DNA from: Excoecaria cochinchinensis
Taxonomy: Eukaryota > Streptophyta > Magnoliopsida > Malpighiales > Euphorbiaceae
Assembly (NCBI GenBank): GCA_947683425.1
Contig: CANTUQ010000159.1
Coordinates: 7,082,001-7,146,000 of the forward strand
Length of the DNA stretch: 64,000 bases
Direction of reading: 5' to 3'
This document shows, one piece after another, positions 47,493 to 57,311 of the stretch; position 1 is the stretch's first letter, and each line of letters opens with the position of its first letter. The position numbers were made by a program, and so were the translations under genes. The notes below the pieces were generated by a model that was given only the letters and a program-made list of their open reading frames with translations, did not search any database and had not been told where the DNA came from.

Positions 47493-50400
47493 ATGCCGGG
47501 AATAGATCGAGATGTTGCCGAACATGCCATCCCAACTTACCCAAAGTTTAAACCAGTCAAGCAAAAGCTTCGGAGGCTTAGGCCAGAATGGGCACAGAAA
47601 GTGAAAGAGGAGATCCATAAGCAGATTGAGGCTAAGTTCCTGATAGAGGTTCAATACCCAACATGGTTAGCTAATGTGGTTCCTGTAGCTAAGAAAGACG
47701 GTAAGGTTCGAGTATGCATCGACTATCGAGACCTGAATAAAGCTTGCCCTAAAGATGATTTCCCACTGCCTCATATTGATGTGCTAGTAGATAGTGCTGC
47801 TGCTTGTATGATGTATAGCTTTGTGGATGGATACGCAGGGTACAATCAAATTCTTAACAAGATAGTGGACCGGATCAAGACAGCCTTTATCACCGAGTGG
47901 GGGACATATGCCTATCGGGTTATGCCTTTTGGGTTGAAGAATGCAGGAGCAACCTATCAGAGGATGGCGACCAAGGTTCTCAATGACTTAATCCACAAAG
48001 AAGTGGAGGTGTACGTCGATGACATGATGATTAAGTCAGCTACCAGAGAAAGTCATTTTGAGGCGTTAGAAAAGTTCTTTCAAAGGATTAGCAAGTATGA
48101 TTTGCGCCTCAATCCCAAGAAGTGCATTTTTGGAGTTACATCAGGAAAGTTGTTAGGACATGTAGTAAGCCAGAGGGGAATCGAGGTAGATCTCGATAAA
48201 GTCAAAGCCATAAGAGAGATGCCAGTGCCCCAGAAGGAGAAGGACGTCAGAAGTTTCCTAGGAAAGCTTCAGTACATCAGTCGATTTATTGCCAAGCTAG
48301 CTTCAGTATGTGAGCCTATTTTCAAGCTTCTTAGGAAGAATCAGCCGGTGCTATGGAACGATGACTGCCAATTGGCCTTTGACACCATTAAGAGGTATTT
48401 GTTAAATCCTCCGGTGTTAAGACCACCACGCCGTACCAAACCACTAATCCTGTACCTAGCTGTGGAAGATAACTCAGTGGGTGCTATGATGTCTCAGGAA
48501 GACGATTTTGGTATAGAGTTTGCCGTTTATTATCTTAGCAAGAAGTTCCTGCCTTACGAAGCAAAATATGTAGAGGTGGAAAAGATTTGTTTAGCGGTTA
48601 TCTGGGCTTCTAAGAAGTTGCGACACTACTTTCATTCCTTCGAGGTACAAACGGTTACCAAACATAATCCGCTCAGATACCTCCAAGAAGCACCCTCTTT
48701 ACTAGGGAAGATGGGAAGATGGTTACTGCTGTTGCAGGAATTTGACATTGAGTACATAACCAGGAAAACCATTAAGGGAAGAGCTGTAGCGGAGTTCTTA
48801 GCCGAGCATCCTATTGAGGGAGATCAGTTTGAATACAACTTCCCAGATGAAGATGTCACGGCCATAGCAGTACAAGGGTGGCAATTATTCTTTGATGGAG
48901 CAGTCAATAATAAGGGAGCAGGCGTAGGAGTTATTCTTACGACCCCAGATGGTGAAAGACTACCATTGGCTAAGAAGCTGAGGTATAAGGCTACCAACAA
49001 TGAAGCAGAATACGAAGCTTGCATCTTTGGATTGGAAGCATTACTCGCTCTGGGGGCAAAGACCGCAGAAGTATTCAGAGATTCCTCCTTGGTAATTCAT
49101 CAAATTAAAGGAGAGTGGTCAGTCAAGGAAGAAAGGCTGTTGCCTTATGTAAAGCACTTGAGAGCGTTGAGCAGCCAATTTGAGATTTGCACTTTTCACT
49201 TCATCCCCAGAGACGAAAATCAGTTAGCTGATGCTATAGCAACTTTAGTGTCTATGTGGGACAACCCAACAGGAGTTGCAATGAAACCCGTGCTGGTATA
49301 TGGTTCGGAAAGACCTGGTTTTGAAGCGGAAAAGGTGATGGACATTGAGGCCACTGATGGAAATCCATGGTATTATGACATTCAGAATTATTTAGAGAGA
49401 TCAGTCTTTCCAGAGGAAGCCACTGAGAAGGACCAAAAAATGATCAGGAAGTTATCCGCTCAATTCATCAGTGTTAATGGCACTTTATACAAAAGGCAAG
49501 CTGATGGTATCCAGTTAAGATGTCTGGCAGAGAAAGAAGCTAAAAGAGTTATGGAAGAAGTTCATGCCGGGGTTTGTGGAGCTCACATGAATGGCTTAGC
49601 CTTAGCAAAGAAGATCATGCGCCAAGGGTTTTATTGGCTCACAATGGATACAGATTGTTCAAAATTTGTGAAGCAATGCCAGTTATGCCAACAGTACGCG
49701 AATTTGAGGCATGTGCCAGTTTCAGAGTTACATAACTTAACATCTCCATGGCCATTTGCAGCATGGGGAATAGCCATCATAGGCGAAATCCATCCTACTG
49801 CTTCTAATGGGCATAGGTTCATCATAGTTGCCATTGACTACTTCACTAAGTGGGTTGAGGCTGAATCTTTCAAGAAGGTTGATGCAAGGGATATGGCTAA
49901 ATTCATCGAGCGGAATTTGATATGCAGATATGGTCTCCCACATCACATTGTATCTGATAATGGGGTACAATTCCTAGTAGAGACTAAACAGATGCTCCAG
50001 AAATATGGGATCCAACATCATAAGTCTTCTCCTTACCGTCCTCAAGCGAATGGTGCAGTTCAAGCGGCGAATAAGAATGTGAAGAGAATTTTAGCCAAGA
50101 TGGTTCAGAACTACAAGGATTGGGCAGAAAAGCTACCCTTCGCACTTTGGGGTTATAGAACAACAGTCAGAACCTCTACGGGGGCAACACCATTCTCTCT
50201 GGTGTATGGAACTGAAGCAGTCCTGCCGGTTGAAATTGAGCTGAAATCATTAAGGGTAGTCCTGGAAGCCGATATTCCGGAGACAGAATGGGCACAACAG
50301 CGATTGTTGCAGTTGAATCTATTGGATGAAGATAGGTTGAGAGCCTATTACCACAATCAGGTTTATCAGAAGAGGCTGGCTCGGTCGTTTGGCAAGAAAG

Positions 50401-50612
50401 TACGAAAGCATCCGTTGAAAGAAGGGGACTTGGTCTTTAAGATGATGAGGCCAGGAGTTCCAGACATACGAGGAAAATTCAGACCAACCTGGGAAGGACC
50501 TTTCATTTTGAAAAAGTTGCTAACAAAAGGAGCAGCAATTTTAGCAGACAGCGATGGGAATGAGTTCAAGGACCCGGTCAATGTCGATAGACTTAAAAGG
50601 TTCCATGGCTAA
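47493..50612 (+). CDS. F reverse transcriptase, two RNase H domains and integrase
   Basis: 1,039 open codons: RT with CIDYRDLNKACPKDDFPLP, VMPFGLKNAGATYQ and active-site YVDDM (near 48017); first RNase H-like region (LILYLAVEDNSVGAMM); archaeal-type second RNase H (FFDGAVNNKGAG, NNEAEYEA, ENQLADAIA); integrase with HHCC zinc binding. Two catalytic integrase residues are changed: Ala in GIAIIGEI (49773-49775) and Gln in NGAVQAANKN (50061-50063). The ORF reads cleanly but lacks its upstream protease, so the element should be non-autonomous. The two-RNase H layout is known for the Tat/Ogre group. Confidence 0.9.
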   Translation: MPGIDRDVAEHAIPTYPKFKPVKQKLRRLRPEWAQKVKEEIHKQIEAKFLIEVQYPTWLANVVPVAKKDGKVRVCIDYRDLNKACPKDDFPLPHIDVLVDSAAACMMYSFVDGYAGYNQILNKIVDRIKTAFITEWGTYAYRVMPFGLKNAGATYQRMATKVLNDLIHKEVEVYVDDMMIKSATRESHFEALEKFFQRISKYDLRLNPKKCIFGVTSGKLLGHVVSQRGIEVDLDKVKAIREMPVPQKEKDVRSFLGKLQYISRFIAKLASVCEPIFKLLRKNQPVLWNDDCQLAFDTIKRYLLNPPVLRPPRRTKPLILYLAVEDNSVGAMMSQEDDFGIEFAVYYLSKKFLPYEAKYVEVEKICLAVIWASKKLRHYFHSFEVQTVTKHNPLRYLQEAPSLLGKMGRWLLLLQEFDIEYITRKTIKGRAVAEFLAEHPIEGDQFEYNFPDEDVTAIAVQGWQLFFDGAVNNKGAGVGVILTTPDGERLPLAKKLRYKATNNEAEYEACIFGLEALLALGAKTAEVFRDSSLVIHQIKGEWSVKEERLLPYVKHLRALSSQFEICTFHFIPRDENQLADAIATLVSMWDNPTGVAMKPVLVYGSERPGFEAEKVMDIEATDGNPWYYDIQNYLERSVFPEEATEKDQKMIRKLSAQFISVNGTLYKRQADGIQLRCLAEKEAKRVMEEVHAGVCGAHMNGLALAKKIMRQGFYWLTMDTDCSKFVKQCQLCQQYANLRHVPVSELHNLTSPWPFAAWGIAIIGEIHPTASNGHRFIIVAIDYFTKWVEAESFKKVDARDMAKFIERNLICRYGLPHHIVSDNGVQFLVETKQMLQKYGIQHHKSSPYRPQANGAVQAANKNVKRILAKMVQNYKDWAEKLPFALWGYRTTVRTSTGATPFSLVYGTEAVLPVEIELKSLRVVLEADIPETEWAQQRLLQLNLLDEDRLRAYYHNQVYQKRLARSFGKKVRKHPLKEGDLVFKMMRPGVPDIRGKFRPTWEGPFILKKLLTKGAAILADSDGNEFKDPVNVDRLKRFHG

Positions 50613-51039
50613 AGACCAAAAATAAAAAGAAGAGAATAAATGCCCCGCGGGTCGAAAACCGAAAAAAGGCGGCCTTGCTAAAATTGGGCGCCCTGTCAGG
50701 GTGAAAACCGAAAAAAGGCATACTGGACAAAAATTAAGGGCCAAGAGAAAATATTCAATCGAGAAAACCCGAGAGGGCCGATTGATAACAGGAGTTTGAT
50801 GCTGACAAAACCCACTCCGAGATTAGGTGTAGTCACATGCTTTTGAATTCTTGTCAAATGAAAAATCATGCATGATGAAATCATATAGAAATGTACACGA
50901 TTTTGCAAGGAATAAAAGAATATATTTTCATTGATCTTTCAGTTCTGTCTCAAGAAGAGTTATATCATTTTTTCATCTAATGATTATCGCTCATCAGATA
51001 TGTCCTATTTGCTCTTAACAGAAGTTTTGGTGATAACCT

Positions 51040-51075
<36 letters not shown>

Positions 51076-51149
51076 CGTTAGAGATGAAAACCGTAACTGG
51101 CTCTCAAAGCAAAAGTTAGGCCAAAGGGCAGGGTGAAAACCTGGAAACA

Positions 51150-51335
51150 GGCAGTCTGCCCTACAAAAACTAAAATAAACAAAAGCCGCTGGATTGGGTT
51201 GGGTCCATTCCAGGCAAAAGTTAGGCAAAGGGTTGTGTGAAAATCCCATAAGGGACGCATTTCCCGCAAAGAAAAGCTAGTGCGAAAATCCACAAGCGAC
51301 GCACTACCTTTAAAACAATGACATTCAATGCCTGG
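51150..51335 (-). other. Remnant of an antisense-gene intron in F, second copy
   Basis: As at 41101-41285, with one or two substitutions. It matches the E intron 56240-56397 on the minus strand. Confidence 0.6.
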
Positions 51336-51734
51336 AGCGATAAGGCGGCATTATTTCAAGATGATCTTCTGTCAGTCAGACAACACACAACACAGAACAT
51401 GAAATAGAATCCCAAGTAAATGATCATTGACCAGGGGGGCAAAGGATATACACTGGACGTCTCTTTCAGAAAGCTTGTCGACGATCCTTAGGATTCAGGG
51501 GGCATGGTACAGCAGACAAGCTATAAGTTCAGCAAACCATGGATCACCTAGGGCGCGATCTATACATTTTTGCAAGCATTTGCATTCCATAACATACACA
51601 CATGATTTCTTGTATATTCCTATGCATACAATCTTGCAGGAGAAATCGGCGGGAAACACCCACAAAAGCCAGGTGATGACACTAGTCCAAACATCTAAAG
51701 GAGCAAAAAAATAAAAAATAAAAAATAAATCCAC

Positions 51735-52315
51735 AGCGGTTAGCATGTTGGCGGCATTACCCACAAGAGGTTAGCACGACCACAACATATATTCACAACG
51801 GTTAGCACGATGGCGGCACTACCCACAAGAGGTTAGCACGACCACGGCACTACTAATTCACAGCGGTTAGCATGATGGCGGCACTACCCACAAGAGTTTA
51901 ACACGACCACGGCACTACCAATTCACAGCGGTTAGCACGATGGCGGCACTACCCACAAGAGGTTAGCACGACCACGGCACTACCAATTCACAGCGGTTAG
52001 CACGATAGTGGCACTACCCACAAGAGGTTAGCACGACCACGGCACTACCAATTCACAGCGGTTAGCACGATGGCGGCACTACCCACAAGAGGTTAGCACA
52101 ACCACGGCACTACCAATTCACAGCGGTTAGCACGATGGCGGCACTACCCACAAGAGGTTAGCATGACCACGGCACTACCAATTCACAGCGGTTAGCACGA
52201 TGGCGGCATTACCCACAAGAGGTTAGCACGACCATGGCATTACCAACTCACAATGTTTGGCACGATGGCGGCACTACCCACAAGAGGTTAGCACGACCAC
52301 GGCATTACCAGCTAC
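51735..52315. repeat. 65-bp tandem repeat of F, second copy
   Basis: Nine units in the same register as the first copy, with independent substitutions. The polypurine tract AAAATTGGGGGCAAC (52440-52454) follows after a short spacer. Confidence 0.9.
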
Positions 52316-52454
52316 AACCAAAACACGGCAACAACAATCATCATAACTCAATCCAGCAGGAAGATCGCCGCTTCAGGTACGCGTTTCTTTCCTTTTCCTG
52401 AATTTTGGCTCACCTAGGCACCCATGCACTAGTCTCTTCAAAATTGGGGGCAAC

Positions 52455-54725
52455 TGTAGACACTGGGTCCCGAGTAGCCTTGATCAGGATTACCCGATGA
52501 TGAAATTTAGCTATGCCGGCTTATAGGCAAAAAGATTGGAGTTCAGAAGTGATTTTCCTTGTCTTTTCGGTGAGTAAAAAGGGTATTTTAAAAATATTTT
52601 AAAAATATTTTTTAAATTATTTTGAAGAAGAAAAAGTGTGTTTTAGGTTGAGGGTATTTTATATAAAAAAAAAAAAAAAAAAAGGTGAAAAATGATGGAA
52701 AAATGTTGAAAATAAAATAGGGGAAAATAATCGCGACGAAAAGGCGACGGCCAAGGGCCGTCGCGAATTTCCGTGCGCTCCGCGCGTCCGACGCCCTAGG
52801 CGTCGGGCGCTCCGCGCGAGCGACGCGCAGCGCGTCGCTCGCCTCGCGCACGTCGTGCGCGGAAACTCCGCGCAAATCGCGCGGAAACGTGCGCGACGCG
52901 CACGATCTCTCGCCCCTGACGCCGATTTCTCGCCCCACTTCGCCCATTTCGCCCATTTTTCGACCCAAACAAGATTTTTAGCAGTTTTTGGACGGTTTTG
53001 GGTGGTTTTTGGGTAGTTTTTGATGGTTAAAAACACTAGAAAAATTCAGAAACAAGGGGAGGACGAACCAAGAACATTTTGTGAGAAACAAACTGAATTT
53101 TGGAGCTTTGAGTTGAGAGAAAAAAATCCATCTTACACACTTGTTTCCAAGAACTTTTCTTCAAGTTTTCAAGCTATTTTCTAAGGATTTTCACAAGAGA
53201 AGACAAGGAATTCAACACTTCTATCTTCAATTCTTCAAAACTGAATTTGAGGGTAATTATTCTTGGCTTTACTCATTAATTCTCTTGTTAATTTCATTTA
53301 TTTTGGCTTCCAATTAACATATCAAACATGTAAATTCTCTTAGTCTCCATATTCTTCTTCTTATTTTTTTTATCTTCAATTATTCATATAACAAATAAGC
53401 TTTTTAAATTCTATTATCTTTTTTTTCATGTCAAATTATTCTTTGTTCATGTAATTATGCATGTTTTAGGTTGTAAATACCTTTAATTTCTTAATGCTAT
53501 ATCATGTTTATTATTATGCTTTCTTTTGCATGTATGAGTGTTATAGTCATTATTTTATGCTAGTTATGCATGTCAAGTGGAATTATTCTCATGTTACACA
53601 TTTATTCATGTCTTAACTATGGTAAAATTGATTGTCACTAATTTTCCATGCACGTTAATTACTAATATTAATAAGTTGCATGTGCCATGATACTTTCTCA
53701 TCTTATGCATGTTAAATTGCATCTTAATTATTCTATGCATGTTAAATTGCATCTTAACTATTCTATGCATGTTAAATTACATCATGATTATTTTATGCAT
53801 ATTATATTTTCATGGTACATATCATCTTTTTATGTCATATTATTTTGTTGACTTAATCACTAACATGAATTTCTTTTGTTTTATTTTTGGTTGCACATCA
53901 TTGTTCTTACTTTCAATTGAGCATCCATGCACGTTGAAAGAAGGAGGAGTTGCGGGGTTTGGTATTTTCTTTATACATTTTTAATTCCCATTTTATTTAC
54001 ATTGCCTTGTATATATTCATTAAATAAAATATTTTCTTATGCGCACCAAAATAAAAATCACCAAAATATTTTTACTAAATTAACTTGGATCTTTCATAAT
54101 AAAGCGGGACCAATGTCCCAGTTTTCATCCCAAATAAGATCATCCAGAATATTTTCTTTAATTGTGCATGCGGGGACCAAAGTCCTCATGATTAATAAAT
54201 TTCCCGGTTTTATGCATGTTTGCACTTTTAAAAGGGAGTTGTATTCCGCTCTTTGTATTATTGTAATTCATTGCTTTACTTGCTAATTTATGGTTTTCCT
54301 AACATGTATAAATGCGCTTTTAGATTAAAATTGCATCGTGTAGAGAGAGAGCGAATTAATGATAATTAAAATTTGATCATAAATTAATCGAGGTAGAAAT
54401 AGATGAGAAATCCCGGACCCAGCTCTGGTCTTTGGGCTCGAGAGGTTAGAGGTTATCCTCCAAAATACTTCTTGGGTCACGAGGCTTTAGCGCTAATCCT
54501 AGGCCTCATGGCTCAACATGGATAAAATGCGCAAGTCTTAGGCTCTCCGAGGCGAGAGAAACTTTCCCAATGTTCTATTGGGTGGCGACTCCATGATACC
54601 TCCTTGTTGCTCAACATAGACGCACTTGCAATTTATCGCAAGATGTCAACGGACCCGCAAATGCCCCGATCGCCCACGTGCGGGCGGTCCGAAAGGGCGG
54701 CGCTCGGGATCCGGTGCGCGTCACA
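52455..54725 (+). repeat. F 3' LTR
   Basis: 2,271 bp, nearly identical to 42406-44683, differing mainly in the A-run near 52666 and in scattered substitutions. Its GC cluster includes AGCGACGCG/CGCGTCGCT, which is mutated in the middle LTR. The near-identity argues for a young insertion. Confidence 0.95.
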
Positions 54726-54730
54726 CCCGA

Positions 54731-55113
54731 CAGGGATATGCCCAACCTCCTGCATGAAAAAGCGAGATAATAGGCCTCAGGCCCTAGCAATATTAAATGC
54801 ATGTAAATGGGGCGCACCCCGGCAAGAGTGTGCCCCCAACAGTACAAAAAATAGTGGCCTCAGGCCGCAAAATCAAATTATGCACAAAATGGTGCGCTAA
54901 AAGGATGCAATTCTAAAGCACCAAGATTATAGAAAAATTCTACTTCTATGTGATCATGCAAAAAGTTCAGGTTTAATTGCACTAAAACGATATAGAAAAA
55001 TGGGCAGCATTCCCCCTAAATTCTAAAAATCATCTAAAATTTCTTAAAGTTAAAAGAAGAAAGGATGTAGAAATAAATTGAGTAAAAATCAAAAAAAGTA
55101 ATTATTTACTTAC
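54731..55113 (-). other. E accessory gene intron, 5' part
   Basis: AT-rich, no gene. The 5' splice site GTAAGT is the complement of 55108-55113, after the exon end GGATTACAA. Confidence 0.5.
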
Positions 55114-55285
55114 TTGTAATCCGGAGAAGTGTAGAAACTGGAGAAATATAAATATCCGGGCACCGGGTGAGTATATAATGCGAAAAAATGAAGAAATCGC
55201 GAAAAAATAAGAAGAAAAGACTCAAAAAACGCTAGAAAACGTTTAGAAACCGCTTGAGAGAGGAAGAAGAAAGGGACAGCAACGT
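55114..55285 (-). other. E accessory gene leader exon (inferred)
   Basis: It lies between the minus-strand TATA box (complement of 55305-55315) and the donor at 55113. The analogous exon in A1 is at 8737-8845. The transcription start is not determined. Confidence 0.5.
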
Positions 55286-55304
55286 TTGCGCCGTCTCTCA
55301 CTCG

Positions 55305-55557
55305 CCCTTATATAGAATTTTGTGACCGACGGGCAGGGCGTCTGTACAAGCGACCGACGGGCTGGCCGTCTGTCGAGCAATAAATGCAAGTTAATGCGCG
55401 TGATGAATGCAATGATGACGCATGCATCTGCCAGGTGGACTTCCGACGGGCACACCGTCCCTGTGGAGAGGCGGTCAGGCCGTCTCCGTATAGAGGCGGG
55501 CAGACCGTCTCTGTAGAGGGGCAGGTAGGCCGTCGGTGACCCTTCCCTATAAAAACC
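55305..55557. promoter_or_regulatory. Divergent promoter region of E with a palindrome-rich core
   Basis: Minus-strand TATA box CTATATAAGGG (complement of 55305-55315) faces the sense accessory gene. The plus-strand TATA box CTATAAAAAC (55548-55557) faces the antisense gene. Between them lie ACCGACGGGC-type repeats and inverted GACGGNC motifs (55323-55374, 55441-55465, 55470-55540). The minus TATA and the neighbouring ACCGACGGGC also occur together in the LTR (34806-34839). Joint control of both genes is inference. Confidence 0.6.
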
Positions 55558-55615
55558 TGCAAAATTTTTTGTCTCTTCATTTTCCAACACCTTGGGCCTT
55601 TTATCTTTCTCGAAA

Positions 55616-56922
55616 ATGTCTTCTCCTCTAGCCCAAAGGATGTACCGTATCTTAGACGACAAACATACTTGGGGAGAAGGCGCCCTCTCCTTTCTGGCTG
55701 GGCTGAAATACCTGTGCCGGGTGAGAATCGACCAGAACCTCCTCCTGGCGGCGACCCATTTCTGGAACCCTCGATTTCACGTCTTCCAATTCACCTACCA
55801 GGAACTGTGCCCTCTATCTGAAGAATTAGCTTCCATTCTAGGAGCTCGGTTCCCTCTTAGCGCTCTGCCTTGCGTCCCCCGCTGCGGCCTACTTCAGACC
55901 CGGGACGTAGCCCTAGCTCTGGGCATACCTCCCTCCGAGACCATCCGGCTGATTCCTCTGAGTTCCTCCTTTTCTCTGGAGCCACTGATCGAGGCTCTGG
56001 ATCAGTTCACCGACATCCCCACCTATCGAGTAAGTATCACGTTCCTATTCTGCATGGTGAACTTCCTTACTGTTGTTCCAGGAGGTTTGACATGTGACTT
56101 TCGTCTGCTTGGAATCTTGAGCGACTTTCATCTGGGCCTGTCACCCCTACCACTTGTCCTAGCCGAAACCATCCTAGGTTTGGACGCTGTGAGCTCTGGG
56201 TCCACTACAACCTTTACCGGTAGCCCCTTATTACTCCAGGTACGTCATTATTTTAAAGGTAGTGCGTCCCTTATGGATTTTCACACTAGCTTTTCTTAGC
56301 GGGAGGTGCGTCCTTTCGGATTTTCACACAACCCTGTGCCTTATTTTTGCCTGAAGTAAACCCTACTTACTCCAGCGGCTTTTTTTTTTTTTTTCAGATC
56401 TGGCTGCAAGAGAAACTAAAGATGCTGTCTGAGCCACCCCCTCGAATCACTCCGCAGTACTCGCCGAGCCATTTCTTGCCTCGTCGACGGCTGTATGGGT
56501 GTGCCACGGCTGGTGAAGGCATTACCAGATTTGGTGAGCTGTCAGATGACGATATCAATTTTACATCAGCTTGGCTCCCGCTGTCTCATGCGGTCACAGA
56601 TGGGCCATCGGGTTGCGTTCCCCTCTGCGGCCTCCGTCAGGCCACCTTCTGCATCACCTCCCGGTGTACACGGCAGCTTGGGATGACCCAGGATATAGTG
56701 AGGGTCCCCCTATCCTTCCGAGGAGGAGATCTCTCGGCTGCGTTTGCTTCTCGGTATCATGAGCTGTGGGGTAGACTACCCAGGAAGACCGTTATCCCGA
56801 GGTTCGGTAAACATTCTGCATCCTCAACCAGCGGGTACAAGAAGTGGATCCTTAGCCCAGCTTCTGATAACAGGACCCGAGGGCTCAAGCATCTGATCGG
56901 CGAGAGCAGCAGCAGGACCTAG
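55616..56922 (+). CDS. E antisense gene, two exons (DUF7745-like)
   Basis: Exon 1 is 55616-56239 (208 codons, ATG in context GAAAATGTC, 68 bp past the TATA box). The intron is 56240-56397 (GTACGT ... T-rich tract, CAG, phase 0). Exon 2 is 56398-56922. Joined length is 382 residues, with no internal stop. The sequence across the junction, GSPLLLQ then IWLQEKL, is the hallmark of the plant DUF7745-type family found in Ogre-type elements (from memory); LAETILGLD is another typical segment. It lies antisense to gag-pol, between the integrase end and the accessory gene. Antisense genes downstream of pol are known in some Tat-group elements, such as Grande. The protein's role is unknown. A second candidate intron at 56030-56081 was rejected. 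Confidence 0.75.
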
Positions 56923-57311
56923 CTTAGCCTATATGTGTATTTCTTTTGGTACTATATTTTTTTTTAATGCAGAACTAGAAAATGACAAAAGTGAAAAGAA
57001 TAATATTCATCCCTTTTCACGAGTTTTGTGTACATTTCCATATAATTTCAGCACACATGATCAGTTTTGGCATTTACTCAGCTGCTTAAGCACCATCAAT
57101 ACATGAAACTAAATTTTAACAGCATCAACTCCTGTTACCAATCGGCCCTCTCGGGTTTTCACGATCGGACATTTTCTCTCATGCCTCTAATTTTTGCACA
57201 GGATGCCTTTTTTCGGTTTTCACCCTGTCGAGGCGCCCGATTTTAGCACAGTCGCCTTTTTTCGGTTTTCGACTTGCGGGGCATTTTATTCTCTTCTTTT
57301 TATTTTAGTCT
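56923..57311. other. Spacer between the E antisense gene and the pol end
   Basis: No gene. The minus strand matches the region after pol in F (GAAAACCGAAAAAAGGC motifs, 57180-57270; F 50650-50720), so it is 3' non-coding sequence common to both families. Confidence 0.7.

Larger units (their letters stand above)
38572..54725 (+). mobile_element. F: tandem Tat-type complex with three LTRs
   Basis: Order: LTR start (38572-38878), deletion, RNase H-integrase and 3' region (38879-42405), full LTR (42406-44683), full internal region (44684-52454), full LTR (52455-54725). The outer flanks are CCCGG (38567-38571) and CCCGA (54726-54730), a 5-bp target duplication with one change, so the whole complex behaves as one insertion in E. 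The two internal regions are nearly identical where both exist, which suggests a recent LTR-mediated duplication followed by an internal deletion of about 6.2 kb. Confidence 0.85.

Noticed and set aside
55592..55615. Upstream TTG start for the antisense gene
   Set aside because: An ATG in good context follows at 55616; plant genes rarely use TTG.
56030..56081. Possible second intron in the antisense gene (GTAAGT ... CCAG)
   Set aside because: It would be only 52 nt, below usual plant intron size, and the stretch reads through in frame with family-like sequence.
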